Source: Filobasidium wieringae | Taxonomy: Eukaryota; Basidiomycota; Tremellomycetes; Filobasidiales; Filobasidiaceae | Assembly (NCBI GenBank): GCA_001600055.1 | Contig: BCIV01000023.1 | Location: forward strand, 51,048-115,047 | DNA length: 64,000 bases | Direction: 5' to 3' | In this document: positions 36,880 to 48,935 of the stretch, one piece after another | Position numbering within the stretch: the stretch's first letter is position 1 | How the letters are laid out: every line of letters starts with the position of its first letter | Notes under the pieces: generated by a model | What the model saw: only the letters and a program-made list of their open reading frames with translations | Told to the model about the DNA's origin: nothing | Databases searched by the model: none | Program-made: the position numbers and the translations under genes

Positions 36880-37749
36880 TGTCGTCTATAATGTGGCGGG
36901 TGTTGTGTCTTGCTGGACCTCAAACTCAAACGGCCAAGCTCAAAACCCAGGTGGACGCATATAAATACGCGTCTGGGGTCTCCAGCGGGGCACATCAGGG
37001 CCGCGGCCGGCGCGGGCCCGCGGAGTGACCGGCGGGATAAACTTCGGACAAGATTTGCTGGGATAATCCGCAGAGAGGATACTGCACTGACATTTGTGAT
37101 GTAGCCAGAATTTATAAACCGCGCAGCCGGATGAACCTGATATTAAGCTCTAGTTCTGCTTCTTGGCCACCCTGTCCAAGTCACCGCTTGAAGGACATAT
37201 TCAATTGCAAACTCGGCCTTTTTGTTTCAGAATGGTCTGTCCAATTTTAGCATGATACGGCAAGTGGAGATTGGTTATGGCAGGTAGCTGTGTGAGGGCA
37301 CTCACTTGCCCTGTGATGGCATTCGGCAGTGGAAAGGAGAGCACCGGACGGTGAGCGGCCAAGCGACACATATTCTTGAGCCTGAGCGCAATGTTCACTT
37401 GCGAGTGACGTGTATTGTCGGGTAAAGCGTATGCGTTCTCATCCATGAGTGACGTGTATTCTCGAGCGACGTGTCTTTGTGAGCGATGATGGTATTCGTC
37501 CGCACACTCAAAGTAATAGAGTTGCAGGAGGCGGGAAGCGAGAAGGCCAAGTAAACGAGTAGTCATTGCAGTCGAGGCGTGAGATGGGATGGATGACCGC
37601 TACGGTCCGAGTGGCCGATCGAGTGATAGACGATAGACCCAATGATACTCCATCTCGCACGCGTTGCACGGTTTGTTCGAGAATGACGTGTATTCGCATG
37701 CTCGCATTCGTATTCGAATGAACCAGGACTGGAGCTCTGTACAACGAGA
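36880..37749. other. Intergenic region upstream of the P450
   Basis: No gene is accepted. It includes a very GC-rich patch at about 37010-37035 and the second direct-repeat block. Confidence 0.5.
37397..37720. repeat. Direct-repeat block, copy B (right of the P450)
   Basis: Same-orientation match to 33741-34010: main piece 37397-37529 and a second shared piece (gaatgacgtgtattcgca, ctcgcattcg) at 37681-37720. The two pieces keep their order and roughly their spacing, so this looks like one duplicated block rather than chance. Confidence 0.7.
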
Positions 37750-39879
37750 TCACACATCTCCACTCGCTACCAGTCTCACCTCCCTCGCTCTGCCCCTCGC
37801 TCGCTGCCTCTCGCGTACCTGCTCGTGCGTCATGTTACCGATCGGATCCACACTCTCGTCCGCCCCCACGTGCGCACACCGGACGAGCACACGGTATTCG
37901 AACGATCCTTCCCGCTGGAGCGTTTCCTCCTGGACCGGGCGTGTGCATGTGCGTGTCGAGTCTTCGAACGTGCTGTTCGCTCGCGGGATGGACAGGTCGA
38001 ATGGGTCGTGCGAGCTCGGTGTCAAGGTTTTCTCTTGCCTCGACTCGTGATCGTCCTCGTCCGCATCGTGATCGTGATCGTGATCCTCTTGAGAGTGAAC
38101 ATGGCCGATGGAGAGGGACAAACGCCGGTCCAGGTAATCCCACCCGTACGTTCCCCCTCGCTCCGTCCATCCACGAGACTCATCCTCGTCCTCATCTTCA
38201 TCCTCATCCTCCGTGCATCCAGATGGAGGTCGTTCGTACTCTGAACGCATCTTGGCATGAGCTATCAGGTCCGCTAGAAGGGAGTCGTCCTCGTCCTCTT
38301 CCTCGGTCACGTCGTCGTGCACGTCCCTAGGTTCGGCTTCGGCTTCAGAGGGTTCGAACGAGCAAGCTTCGTTCCATTCCTCCGCCCCCGGTTCTTCCCC
38401 TAACTCCAGCTCATGCTCCGACTTCGACTCCAGCTCATGCTCATGCTCATGCTCCGACTCAGACTCAGGCTCCCCCCTCAACCCGGTCCAGACGAACCCC
38501 AACCCCAACCCCGCCCTCGCCCTAGCCTCCATCCTAGCCCTCCTTCGACGCCTGATCGAGGCGGCTGCGTTGGACCAGGTGATGAACCTTTGCGTCGGTC
38601 CGGGCCCTTCGGCGCGTTCGTTCCCTCTGTTCCCTCTGTTCCCTCTGTTCGCTTTGTTCCCTCTGTTCGCTCTGTTCGCTTCTTGAGCTTCGGCCCTGTT
38701 GTCCAGGACGCCGACGTCGGTCATGCGATCCCTGCGATCCGGGCGATCCATCCGATCCCTGTGGTCGCTACCGCTATCGCCATCGCTCCCACCCAACCCG
38801 GCCCTATTCATCCCCCCCTCGCGCTGGGGTTTGAGCAAGTCGGGTTCCCAGATGATCGTATTCTCCTCCGACTCTCGGTCTGACTGCTGGTCTTGGTCGT
38901 GGTCGTGGTCTTGGTCCGACTCTAGGTCTTGGTCCGAGTCTAGGTCTTCCTCATCGGCTTTCCTCGGCTCTTTCCCATTCCCTAACCCATACTCGTCGCC
39001 CTCGTCTTCCTCGTCCCAATCCTCATCGACTTTCCAACCCTCATCAAGGTCCGGGTTGCGATTACGATTACGATTACGATCCGGAGCAGCGCCAGGCTCA
39101 GGCTCAGGCTTGGGCTCGGGCTTGGGTTTGGGTTTGGGATTGGGATTGGGCTTAGAGGCAGACCGGTCAGAGCGGGAACGGTCAGAACGGTTGCGGAAAC
39201 GGTTGCGGGAACGAGAATGGGAATGGGGATGGGAGGTAAAAGGAGACCCAGCCTGGGGGATCCTTCTAGGTAAGGATGGGTTTGTGGTAAGATGACGAAG
39301 ATGGGGACGGGGATGGGGATGAGGATGAGTGTTTGGGCCTCTTCTGGAACTTGAACGAGGACCTGCCCCAACTCCTCCCCAAACACCAACACCAACACCT
39401 CTCTCAACACCAACACCAACACCAACACCCCAACCCGAACCCGCCCGCCCAACCCTATCTCCCCGCTGCACGTTAGGGCACGAAGGACCCCTGTAGAGCG
39501 GGTGGGATTTGGGTATTACCCCGGAGAAGAGGTTGTGCGTTCGTGCATTGGGGGGTCGGGCGTTGGCGATTCGGGCGGGTCGGGTTTGTTGGACGGGTCG
39601 GGTTTGTCGGGCGATTCGGGTTTGCTGGGCGATTCGGACTTGGGGCAGGGGTAGGAATGCGAGGGGCTCTTCTGATGAGGACTTGGAGCGGGACATGCGG
39701 GGAGATGGATGGGGTCGGTCGAGCTCCTTCGTTGCTGTGATGATGGGTTGATCGATGGGGGAGTGGACGGTCAGGCGCGTTGAACGATTGATCTGGTGCT
39801 TTGACTGGAATGAACGACTGGCCAGTGGATCCAGAGAAGAGGGTTCATGCAATTGACACGACGACATCAGAACGAACAC
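37750..39879 (-). CDS. 709-aa intrinsically disordered, repeat-rich protein
   Basis: Single open frame from ATG at 39879 to TGA at 37750; function unknown. It is almost wholly low complexity: Val/Gly repeats (GVGVGVGVERG), Arg/Ser stretches, a Pro-x run (NPKPKPKPKPEPKPEPEP), RNRNRNRNP, NRGNKANRGNRGNRGN, Asp/Glu/His tracts and a final Asp/Glu-rich third. No globular domain or membrane segment is seen. The frame is preferred over its plus-strand shadows because it is by far the longest, begins with ATG and has its start 371 bases from the divergent gene at 40251. Repeats such as these expand and contract readily. It could still be partly spliced, or a chance frame kept open by repeats. Confidence 0.55.
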   Translation of the reverse strand: MFVLMSSCQLHEPSSLDPLASRSFQSKHQINRSTRLTVHSPIDQPIITATKELDRPHPSPRMSRSKSSSEEPLAFLPLPQVRIAQQTRIARQTRPVQQTRPARIANARPPNARTHNLFSGVIPKSHPLYRGPSCPNVQRGDRVGRAGSGWGVGVGVGVERGVGVGVWGGVGAGPRSSSRRGPNTHPHPHPRPHLRHLTTNPSLPRRIPQAGSPFTSHPHSHSRSRNRFRNRSDRSRSDRSASKPNPNPKPKPKPEPKPEPEPGAAPDRNRNRNRNPDLDEGWKVDEDWDEEDEGDEYGLGNGKEPRKADEEDLDSDQDLESDQDHDHDQDQQSDRESEENTIIWEPDLLKPQREGGMNRAGLGGSDGDSGSDHRDRMDRPDRRDRMTDVGVLDNRAEAQEANRANRGNKANRGNRGNRGNERAEGPGPTQRFITWSNAAASIRRRRRARMEARARAGLGLGFVWTGLRGEPESESEHEHEHELESKSEHELELGEEPGAEEWNEACSFEPSEAEAEPRDVHDDVTEEEDEDDSLLADLIAHAKMRSEYERPPSGCTEDEDEDEDEDESRGWTERGGTYGWDYLDRRLSLSIGHVHSQEDHDHDHDADEDDHESRQEKTLTPSSHDPFDLSIPRANSTFEDSTRTCTRPVQEETLQREGSFEYRVLVRCAHVGADESVDPIGNMTHEQVRERQRARGRAREVRLVASGDV

Positions 39880-40250
39880 AAAGTGCCTTTATGATCCCCG
39901 TTGATTGCTCTGATGCGGTGATGCGAGTGCGGGTGCGGATACAAAGGTGAGCGTCCCGCGTGGGGCTGAAACGCGGATCAAAATCGGGGTCTGACGCTTT
40001 GCTTGGGTTTGTTTGTTTGTTGTTATGCTTTCGTCGGATCATCATTAGGTCATTGCAGTAGTGTCACTCCGTCTATCTCTGCGTGTCTGTCTCTCTGAGG
40101 ACGTCTGTTTTCATAACCCACCACATAACGAGCTTTCGATACCGACCGCAAACACATCTCCGACCTATCATCCTCATCCACTTGTCCAATCGCGTCAATC
40201 ACTCATCACGGATCAAAGGACTTTTACATTCAGTTCGATTCGCAGGACAA
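39880..40250. promoter_or_regulatory. Divergent promoter region
   Basis: A 371-base region between two opposite starts (39879 minus and 40251 plus). The part just before 40251 is rich in C, T and A, like other fungal leaders. No defined factor site is claimed. Confidence 0.45.
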
Positions 40251-41487
40251 ATGCAGAGAGGATCGGCGGGACAGATGCAGAGGGACAACCACCAAGGGAA
40301 TGGAACGGGAGGGTATATGAACAGACAAGCGGGGAGTTCAGTCATGGGTAAGTCCTTGAGCATTTTCCCTTTCGGACGGGGATCATTGGGTCTATCGTTC
40401 TGATTCGCCATTTCAATCCTCTGTGCGGGAACGTTCTCGTTACAGGCTTTGGGTCGAGGGAGTTGGACCCCGTTACGCCCACTCCTCGGTCTGCGAACCT
40501 TAATAGACTCGGGTTACCTATGATTCCCGCTGATCTAGGTCGGATCAAGCCTCGTCCTAAACAACAACAACAACATCAGCAACAGCACGCACAACCGGCA
40601 GTCCCGAGACGACAGACAACGTTCCCTTCTTCCCTCGTTCAACAACGTCATCTCCCTCGGATAACCGAAGACGAAGACGCAGCCGAAGATGAGCGCCAAA
40701 GCGAACACGAACACGAACAAGTCAGCTTCTTCAAGTTCAAACCGGACGATTTCGATTACCAGCCTCTCGGACCTTCCCATTCCACCCCTCGTATCAAGAG
40801 GGCAGCCTCGGCTCCCGTTCAACAGGTCATGGCCGCCAACCCGATCGTACGGTCAAAGTTGGAGGGTAACATCTTGATGGCTTGGAACGAAAGCGGGGAA
40901 AGGGTACCGCCAAAGGTGGATTGGAAAACGGCGCTCGCCATCGTAAGCTCCATCCCGCCTTGCCCTCCCGTTACACGAGCGATTTCCCTGACCTAGCCCA
41001 CGTCACCTAGATCTACAACTCGAGGATCGAGAATAACATCTATATACTCGTTCAGGGTGTCAAACAATGCCGAAACTGTAGAGATCACGCTCGGACGCAT
41101 TGGGACTTTGGGAAATCCAAGACGAAGAAACCTTTTGTTCAGTGTTTTCGGCCTGAAAACAATGTCACCGATGGGAAATCCCCGGCTCAGAGGTGCACCC
41201 AGTGTTTACTCCAGAACAAGGTTTGCGTCTTTGACGATGATGATGATGACGACGACGAGAAGGGGATGGAGGAGGAGACGGACGAAGAATCGACCGCGAT
41301 CGATGTAGAACGAGCCCGAGCTCGAGCCCTACTAGCTCGTATCGACGAGTTGGAAACGAAATCGAACCGCATCGAAGAGTTGGAAGACACCGTAGCATCG
41401 CTTCACAAACAGCTGGGCGAGATGGATACCAGGATGAAAAGGATGACCATTGTTATTGTTCAGTTGCAAGATCAGCGGAGGGCATGA
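40251..41487 (+). CDS. Cys-module and coiled-coil protein, putative regulator
   Basis: Three exons (40251-40347, 40446-40942, 41011-41487; 356 codons plus stop) with GTAAGT/GTAAGC donors and CAG/TAG acceptors. N-terminus: Gln/His/Pro-rich and disordered (KQQQQHQQQH). Middle: a Ser/Pro-rich part. Then a Cys cluster of the form QCRNC, QCF, QRCTQC and KVCVF, i.e. C-x2-C, a lone C, C-x2-C-x6-C, able to bind zinc. It is followed by an Asp run and a coiled coil (about residues 285-350). Such a layout, Cys cluster then acidic stretch then coiled coil, is seen in fungal DNA-binding regulators, but the spacing is not that of Zn2Cys6. The cluster and preceding residues match the gene at 841-3230 (RQCGKC...RTGW versus KQCRNC...RTHW). 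DNA binding is inference. Confidence 0.8.
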
Positions 41488-41668
41488 GCGTGAGGTTGAA
41501 GCGCGGCGCATGTACATCTTGGAATATCTTATTTCGTGCTTCCGGTGTCACATTAGAGAGCAAGATCTCGGTCTCGATGTTCAACGTGGATGACGCTGGT
41601 CTCGATCTCGGTTCTTTTGTGAAGGTAGATTTCACCGGTGGGGTTTGCATTTTCGAAGAGCCCTTCAT
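41453..41668 (-). CDS. Possible small protein, tail-to-tail overlap
   Basis: A minus-strand frame from ATG at 41668 (open further upstream to 41935) encodes a short basic then acidic peptide containing NIETEILLSNVTPEARNKIF. Its end overlaps the stop of the gene at 40251-41487 by 35 bases. Composition is protein-like but nothing is recognised. Confidence 0.28.
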   Translation of the reverse strand: MKGSSKMQTPPVKSTFTKEPRSRPASSTLNIETEILLSNVTPEARNKIFQDVHAPRFNLTLMPSADLATEQ

Positions 41669-41939
41669 TTTGAAAACCGCATTATAAGAGAAACTCGCCA
41701 GACTTGAGAGGAACGGCTGATACGGTTCAAGATGAGGGTTATGGATGGAGAGATCTTGACGATCTCGTGTGCGATCGTACTCGTAGAGGATTGAGAAGGA
41801 GAGGAAGTAGATCGGGCATCCGGTGGTGATATGGTGCTGCTTGTGGTACGGTGACGCTAGTGATCTAAGCACTGGTACTGATGACGATGGCGACAACAGT
41901 AGTGATGTAGGTGGTGATGAGGCACCCGAACCCAATCAC

Positions 41940-43560
41940 AATCCCACCCCATACTTGGAGCGGGAACCAGGAAAACACACACATACCGCTCCAACCCATC
42001 CATCACTCTCTCTATCCTTTTCCAACTAACCGTCCTTCAAGTTCAAAGATCGGGTGAAGTCAGATCGATTGCATGCGTGTACCGTGTAGTGGCATTTCCC
42101 CTCAAAGTCCAATCAGAATATCATCAAATCATGTACGATGATACAATGATACGTAGAAAGTAAAGGATCCAGGACCAGGTGAAACTCGACTCCCCCACTC
42201 ACAAGTTGTAGCTCCTTTGCCATCCGATTGATGCACGAAAAAAGATCACTCACGTCTGATCCCGGATCACACCCAGTCGAATCGTCCTCCCACTTGCTAC
42301 GCTGCCAACCGCTTTCCGGGGCCTGATGAGAAGAACCACGTGCAAGAGTATGGAATTTGGCTGGATATTTGTCGAGAGGATGTTGATCTACGGACGGGAC
42401 GAGCGGGATAGATTCAGGTGGACTGGCTGGGCGGGACGGTTGACTTGGAACATGATTGAGATCCGTCTAATGTGGTCCTACCAGAGGTCATATGACAGTC
42501 GATGAGCATGACTGGTTGACGTGAGACGGCCCGTTTGAATGTAGCGTTGTCCCTTGATGAAACGAGCTGGTATGACAGGATCAAAAAGTTCAGCTGCTCG
42601 TGAGCATCCCAATCTCGCAACCCCCAACTTACCGAGCAAATCAACTGTCTCCCGATCTTTCACTGGCCAGAAGGTATCATCCACAACCGCCAAACATCCG
42701 CCCTCACATTACAGCTTCCGAGTAACAACAGGTACTTCGTTTGAACGGTCTTCTAGGAAAAACTGATCCTTCCAGCCTCGGTTCTTGCTGAGTCGCATGG
42801 ACGAAACGGGAATATTTTCGGATAGGGAAGTGGATTTCCAGGACGAATTGTAGATCTAGTCCGGAAGTCGGCTCGGGGATGCGTGGTTGGCCTGGTCGGA
42901 CTTTGATTTGCGAGCGAAGGCTTCATTATGACTTTCGATTGGCCAGGGTAGGGAAAGTGGAAGGAACGGGACTGAGGGGGACAGGGCAGGTCAGCGGTTG
43001 TGACCCCAATATAACCGGGAGGGGTGGCTTGCCTCTCGTCCTGAACCCTAGCAAGCCTCTCTTGCGAAAGATGATGGTATGTATGGAGGAATACGTAGAG
43101 CAAATCGAGGAAGATGATATGGAGACATACCCTGTTCGGTGCTTCCTTCTTTTCAGAGGAGAGATTGATCAGGTCGATGCGTATCACAGCCATGACGTGT
43201 CAACGCTCGTAGCTAGGTGTGCGTACCGCGGAACATGACAGCCAGACCCTCTCCCTCCTGCTCATCTGCTCATCTGCTCATCTGCTCATCTCGCCTTCCT
43301 CCACCGAACCAACTCACGACTCACGACTACCCTTCACTCTGCAATGACCGGAGCTAGAACCAGAACTGATCTCCCATAAACCAAACCTCCACTTTGAACG
43401 GATCGGAAACAATCTCGGTCTGAGAAGGGTTCATCAACTTGAGCTTCTTCTCCTTCATCATTCAATCACCTACCTGTACCGGTACCTGTAGTTGCCTCGA
43501 ATCCGAAATCGAGTTGGGAGGACTCTGAATGGAATCGAACATGATCCAACGCTTGGTAAC
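41940..43560. other. Region with a possible minus-strand gene
   Basis: A minus-strand start at 43193 (MAVIRIDLINLSSEKKEAP) is followed by a GTATGT donor at 43130, and coding-like pieces follow near 42900-42780 (FVLEIHFPIRKYSRF) and 42700-42420 (WDAHEQLNFLILSYQL or, in another frame, DDTFWPVKDRETVDLLGKL). I could not settle a full exon chain, so this is a suspected gene of about 0.8 kb. An 8-bp tandem (tgctcatc) sits at 43258-43293. Confidence 0.3.
43258..43293. repeat. 8-bp tandem repeat (tgctcatc)
   Basis: About four perfect copies between two weak gene candidates; no function proposed. Confidence 0.8.
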
Positions 43561-44475
43561 ATGAGTCTCCCTTGCTCCTTGTCCCTTCTTGCCCTTGCAA
43601 ATCATCCGTTCAATCTGTCTACAAATGAACTGATCCAACCCTCTCTCTTTAGACTTAAAATCCAGAGGAAACCCCTTCAACGGACCTTCCCCCTATCGCA
43701 ACAAACTATTCAATACCAACGACCCCGTCAAGATGCTCAATCCAAAAAGAATCTACTATCGACCTCTAAGGAAAGATCGAACTTTCTTTCAGCAACTGCA
43801 CCTGCCCCCCCGCACCTGCATCCAATATGTTATCCGATTCATCAGGAGTTCAAGAGCTTCAGACCGAATCCGACGTTCACAGGATCAATTCGGTTCTCAT
43901 CGTCACACCTGGAACGTGAAACGCCTGGACGAGGAACGGATGATCGATCTACTGGAATTGAGAGTTCGGTGATGATGTCTACGATTCGTGGACGTGGACG
44001 TCGACAAGAGGACGTTTTGGGTTCTGATCTTGATCCTTCTATCGCTACTTCAACTACGATGGTATCAACAAGCCTCCTTCGAGTAAATGTCAAAAAAGGT
44101 AGCTTCTACAGGAACGCGCAGTTCAAGCTCAGCTGTTAAACTGTCAAACTGCCAAACTGCCAAACTGCCAAACTGCCAAACTGCCAAACTGAAGGCGGTC
44201 TGGCCTTGCGATCGATAGCCGATGATCCAACGCCGTCAATGGATGAAAAGGGTCGAGTTCCCGCATGGCTCTCGTTCGTTCATCAACTGTTATACAAACG
44301 GGATGGCAAGGTGGATTCGGAAAGGGATTACGCGAGGATCATCCACAGGCTCGGGACGGACAGAAAGGAAGTCGTTCTCTACGAGGTTATCGAGGAGATG
44401 CGTGGGTTGGTCAGGGAATCGGTGGACTGGATCAAATACCGAGCCTCGAGTTCGCGGCAAGGGGTCTTGGGTTGA
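43561..44475 (+). CDS. Possible two-exon protein with helical C-terminus
   Basis: Not recognised. An open frame from ATG 43561 runs to 44098 and joins in phase, through a 96-base intron (44099-44194), to 44195-44475. The first part is Ser/Arg/Pro-rich and only weakly protein-like; the second exon is convincing (PSMDEKGRVPAWLSFVHQL, RIIHRLGTDRKEVVLYEV, EEMRGLVRESVDWI) and helical. The intron is largely a tandem octamer. The true start may be later (for example ATG 43975). Confidence 0.4.
44138..44192. repeat. 8-bp tandem repeat (aaactgcc) inside a putative intron
   Basis: About seven copies of the octamer lie just before the acceptor of the suspected intron 44099-44194. Expansion there could alter splicing. 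Confidence 0.8.
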
Positions 44476-47400
44476 TGGACGGGTCAGGTGTGATGCACTT
44501 GGTCCCTCGGAGTCATTCCGAACATGATCGCTTTCCTATAATCTCCCTGGCGATCAGAACGGGACAAGCTCATAGTCGGCCGAGAAGTGACGGTCTTGTA
44601 CATAAGGCCGCACAAGGATCATCGATATCAGCCATCGGGTTCACTTGTTTGCAGCGTCAGGTTGTCCGGGGATGTATTTGCCGAGACAACGTTCTCCTCA
44701 GGTGGACGAGTCATCCCCGCTGCTTCTCAGTCGATGGAAGATAGCCACCAACGTGCTCGGAAAGATGCTTCGATCCGCTAGGGAATGCGGGTCTTAAAGA
44801 AGCCTTTGAAGCTGCGGTATCGCCCACTGCGTTGATGTGAATACGATCTCGCCGGGAATGCTGTCTAGCACGAGCGCTCGTTTTTTTCCCCGTTCTTATC
44901 GCCCAGGAACGACACTCGGATGTTCCTGATGGAGCGCTCGATCGGGATCTAGTCCGTTGCCCATCGAGATCCATTGATTCGTGACTTCCAGCGAGTGGAC
45001 GATGACGGGAATTGCCCGCATTGCAGCTCAACCACGAGTTGGAAATCGGCAATGCTGGATACCGTCGAGCTAGACAACTCGGTGATAGGATCTGGGTACG
45101 ATTGGTCGCCGTTCTGAACGATGTTGGGAGTAACACTGATGATAATCGAGATCCCGACAAAAGCCACCTCAAGCGGTCTCTCAGCGATCATACGTGCCTT
45201 CTCCAGTCTCTTGAGGTGCCTGATGCCGCAGCAGGCAAATGTCTCGTTCATACGGACTGGACACCCGGACTCGTCCCCTTTCTTTGCCTTGATCGGCACG
45301 GTCATCTTTTCAGCCATCGAACATCAAAATGGACTCGCCGGAATTGTAAACGTACCCGACGACAACAACGATCTACCCTGGGTCTTGGCTCTGCTTTGAC
45401 CTCAGTCGGTGATGGTCATTCCGCTCGGACAAAAGGTTAGTCGAGGAGATGACTCAGGATAGCCTGATGATTCGTACCGAGTGGAACCATGCAAGAGTCG
45501 TGCCATGGTACAGACCAGCTTATGAAGCGGGCGCCTTCCAGCGATGTTTGCAGCGTCGAAATATACAGATCGTTGATGATGGCTAGTCGGTACAAATTCG
45601 ATGCTACGCCAGAAGCTATCTCTTTGAACACGTCTCGGCTTAATTTCTCGGAACTGCCAACAAAGCGAACGAGGTCCCAACGATAGGAATGACAAGTAGA
45701 AGGAAACCGAAGAATAATCAACGCGCTTGAAGGTGAGCTCGGTTCCTACTTTGTCATATGTAACGCGCATCTATTCCGTGGGCAGAGCTTGCCCGGTTAT
45801 ATACCTCACAAACCTAGGAACGTCCGATTGCGCAAGAAGTTCTGTACATCCCTGTGAGAAAATTAGGAGAGAGGGGAAATCTTACTCCACCATGATTTAT
45901 GTATACGATACCCGAGTTGTTCGGCGGGAAAAATAGATTGTAGCATATGAAGCGCCAGTTCGCACATTGTGATCACTATATCAGGCATGGACAATACTTT
46001 GGAACTCAAAGAAGCTCCCATCATCGAGCAGCCAGGGATGACCTGGGAGTCTTGTGACTTGCGACCGGGTGACCTAGCGATTCAGAGGTCTGTTTTGCGG
46101 ATGCGTCTTGCTACTGCCACTTCGGGTCTCTCAAATCTTCGTTGAGTTCCTACTGGTGGAACGTCTGGAACCGGGTGTCTAATCGTTCGCGTGCATACCT
46201 TCTCAGGCTAATGAACGCCAACTCTAGACATGGGGCGAGGTTCCCCAAGAGAAGGCTCTCAAACCTGAACGAGCTATATCAAGCAGAATGGTCGCGTCAG
46301 TCCAAAACGATCCGCGCGGTCATAGGCTTCGATGCGCATATATGCTGGTCGCATGCAACGGACGGTGATCAGGTAAAAGCAGCGCACAATTTACAAACAA
46401 TAAACTCTACCGCTCTTTAACGGGACATTCCGTTTAGTCGTGATCAACAGTGTCACGAAAATCTCCAGTTTTGCTCACTGTTTCGATACCCGTAGCCAAC
46501 TGAATGGGAGAGGGTCGACTGGACGGGGAAGGGGTCAGATGCATTCGAAATTGGTAAGTGTCCACCCAAGCTTGAGCTGAGTACACCCAATCAGTCCCAA
46601 AGTATTGAAGTTTGCCGCTACCAAGCACACTACTGTTCCGAGGAATCGAAACGCGGTTCTTGCCGCAGTGAAGTAAACCCGAGGCTCAAGGGCGAGCCGT
46701 CATCCCGCAGCCTCAATAAGACCTATGATCTCGTACGATTGCGAGTACTTGGTCGCACGTAGTCGAGCATCGCCCAAAGATTCTGTCGACCGTACACTAA
46801 GATTTCGTAGAGTGTGTCAACCGCCGTCAGGACTGTAAGAACGTTTCGTCGTGGCCGACGATCAGTCTTCTGGCCTGCTCATCTTCTTTAACGACTTTGA
46901 CAATCTCCCAAACCAGCTTGCGAATTTTAATGGTCGGCAAGTCTGTAGCATGGCGTCAGTATGGTGTTCGCGATCGGAAGCGTCTATTCTGAGATCGAGA
47001 TCGCTACCAGATTCGGACAACCAGTCAAAGAGCCCATTGTAAGGGCATGTGAATACCTGATCGTAGAATGGTATATAGATGTGTTACAACTAGGTACTCC
47101 GTGACTCACTGGATTCTTTGGCGGGAGAGAACAGGCGAAGCTGAGCGGATATGAGATCGATCGGAAATTTCTGCCGCTTTGCCAATTCGCTGTAAGGGTT
47201 GAAGAACGATTCCGACGACCGTTTCCATCCACCTCTTGTAGGCCTCAAATTGTTTCTTCCGAAGGCATCTTACTGACAAAGGAGACGAATATCGTGAAAT
47301 GCGTACCACTAGCGCGCGCTTCAAAAAAGCCCGGAAATCTACTCGTTCGCTCCTCCGTCCATAAGGTCGACAAGACACCCGCTGAGCCGGCCCGGCGTCA

Positions 47401-48935
47401 GAGACAGTCCTGCTAGGGTGCCATGTACAGGTCCTTCAACGTGGTCTTGAGATATCTGGCCTGACAATGGCATACTCGATCCTTCTCCTTTGCCCAGTCT
47501 TTGAAAGGAATCCTGTCCGGAATGTAGTTGGTACGGCGCAAGGGGACATACTGATTTCTTCTGTCGGAGGGAGTCGGAACTGATGATGACAGGACCACTT
47601 GTTTCGCATGATTCTCTTCGGCATAGCGCATGACCACGTTAGCCAATCGAGTTCGTGCTTTTCGTAAATGTTGAACTAAAATCCATGGTCAGCGAGCTAG
47701 TCTTGCTATAAGTATTGTAGATGACGACGCTCACATTCGGCCACGATCAAGCGATAAAACGGGAAATTGGATAGGTTGGCCGACCCAGTCAATCGTATTC
47801 GTGCACGGTGACAGACATCGTCAGTGCTCCTGCACTTCGACATCGTAATAAGACATGGATCATCAGACCGATGCTATCAAGAGCTTATTCCCGGAGAAAA
47901 GTCATTTACACATGACAACGATCGTGCTCTCGAAGGGCAAGAAGAACGCAAGAAGAGCTTCAATGCGCCATGCTGAACGGCACTGGCAGATACTGGTTTC
48001 GTTCTTGATCTTATCGACTCTAAGCCAATATGCTTGATCCCTGACAAGCGCGGCATACTTCAACAGCTGGGGCATAACTTTCTGTAATCAAGCCCAATGG
48101 AATGGCGACGGCGAGCGCCGTTAGCGTATACGTTGATCTATCTTTCTAAAAAAAATAGGGGACGCGCCATACATACGGCAGACTGATCACCCGCTGGACA
48201 ACTGATCAAGGTCAATCTCGTTGGAGACTCCCTCAGAACGGTGGCAAGCGAGACGTAAGCCTTGACCATCCCCACAAGGTCACGAAGCAAGAAACCCCTC
48301 TCATTTCAGGACTCGTAGGGTTCCGATTTCAGGACTCGTAGGGTTCCTGGCTTTTAGTTTACGATCGAGTAGATCAAGGCTGTGAATGAAATTAAGCAAG
48401 ATAATACACCCCAATCACCACATGGCGATAGAATACATACGATAGGTGGATATGAACGTACGATTCAAGCGATACTAGAGACAGCCACCCACTGAGCATG
48501 AGTGGTAGATAATCCCATTCCAGGTAAGGCTCTCGCCGGATCTTGCCTCCAAAACCTCACAAGCTTTCGCAAGACTAGCAAGGGGACCGGGCTTGATGAA
48601 GAATTACAATCAGATGGACCATCATAAGTGTAATCCAAATCGAACGTCTGTTCGTTATAGCAACAGTTCTCCGAGAGCCTGGACAATGTTGACAGAAGAC
48701 ATGTCGCTGGAGGTAACGTCGTACAGCGTTTTGATGACGTCTTTGAGCTCTGTGTTGGCGTGAGGATGGAGTGTAGGAGTAACTCCCGATTCGGCTTGTC
48801 CCTGAATCCCTATAGACTCGGATTGAGCCGGTTCTGTTACTAAAATTCCTAAGGGGGTATTTGTTCTCCCCCTTTCTTTTAAACCCGATCTCTCCCGTCG
48901 CGCCTTTCCCTTCGGTCGTCGTCATTATCATACCC

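Noticed and set aside
38413..39295. Plus-strand Leu/Arg/Ser-rich frames
   Set aside because: Complement of the 709-codon minus-strand frame; composition is a by-product of its repeats.
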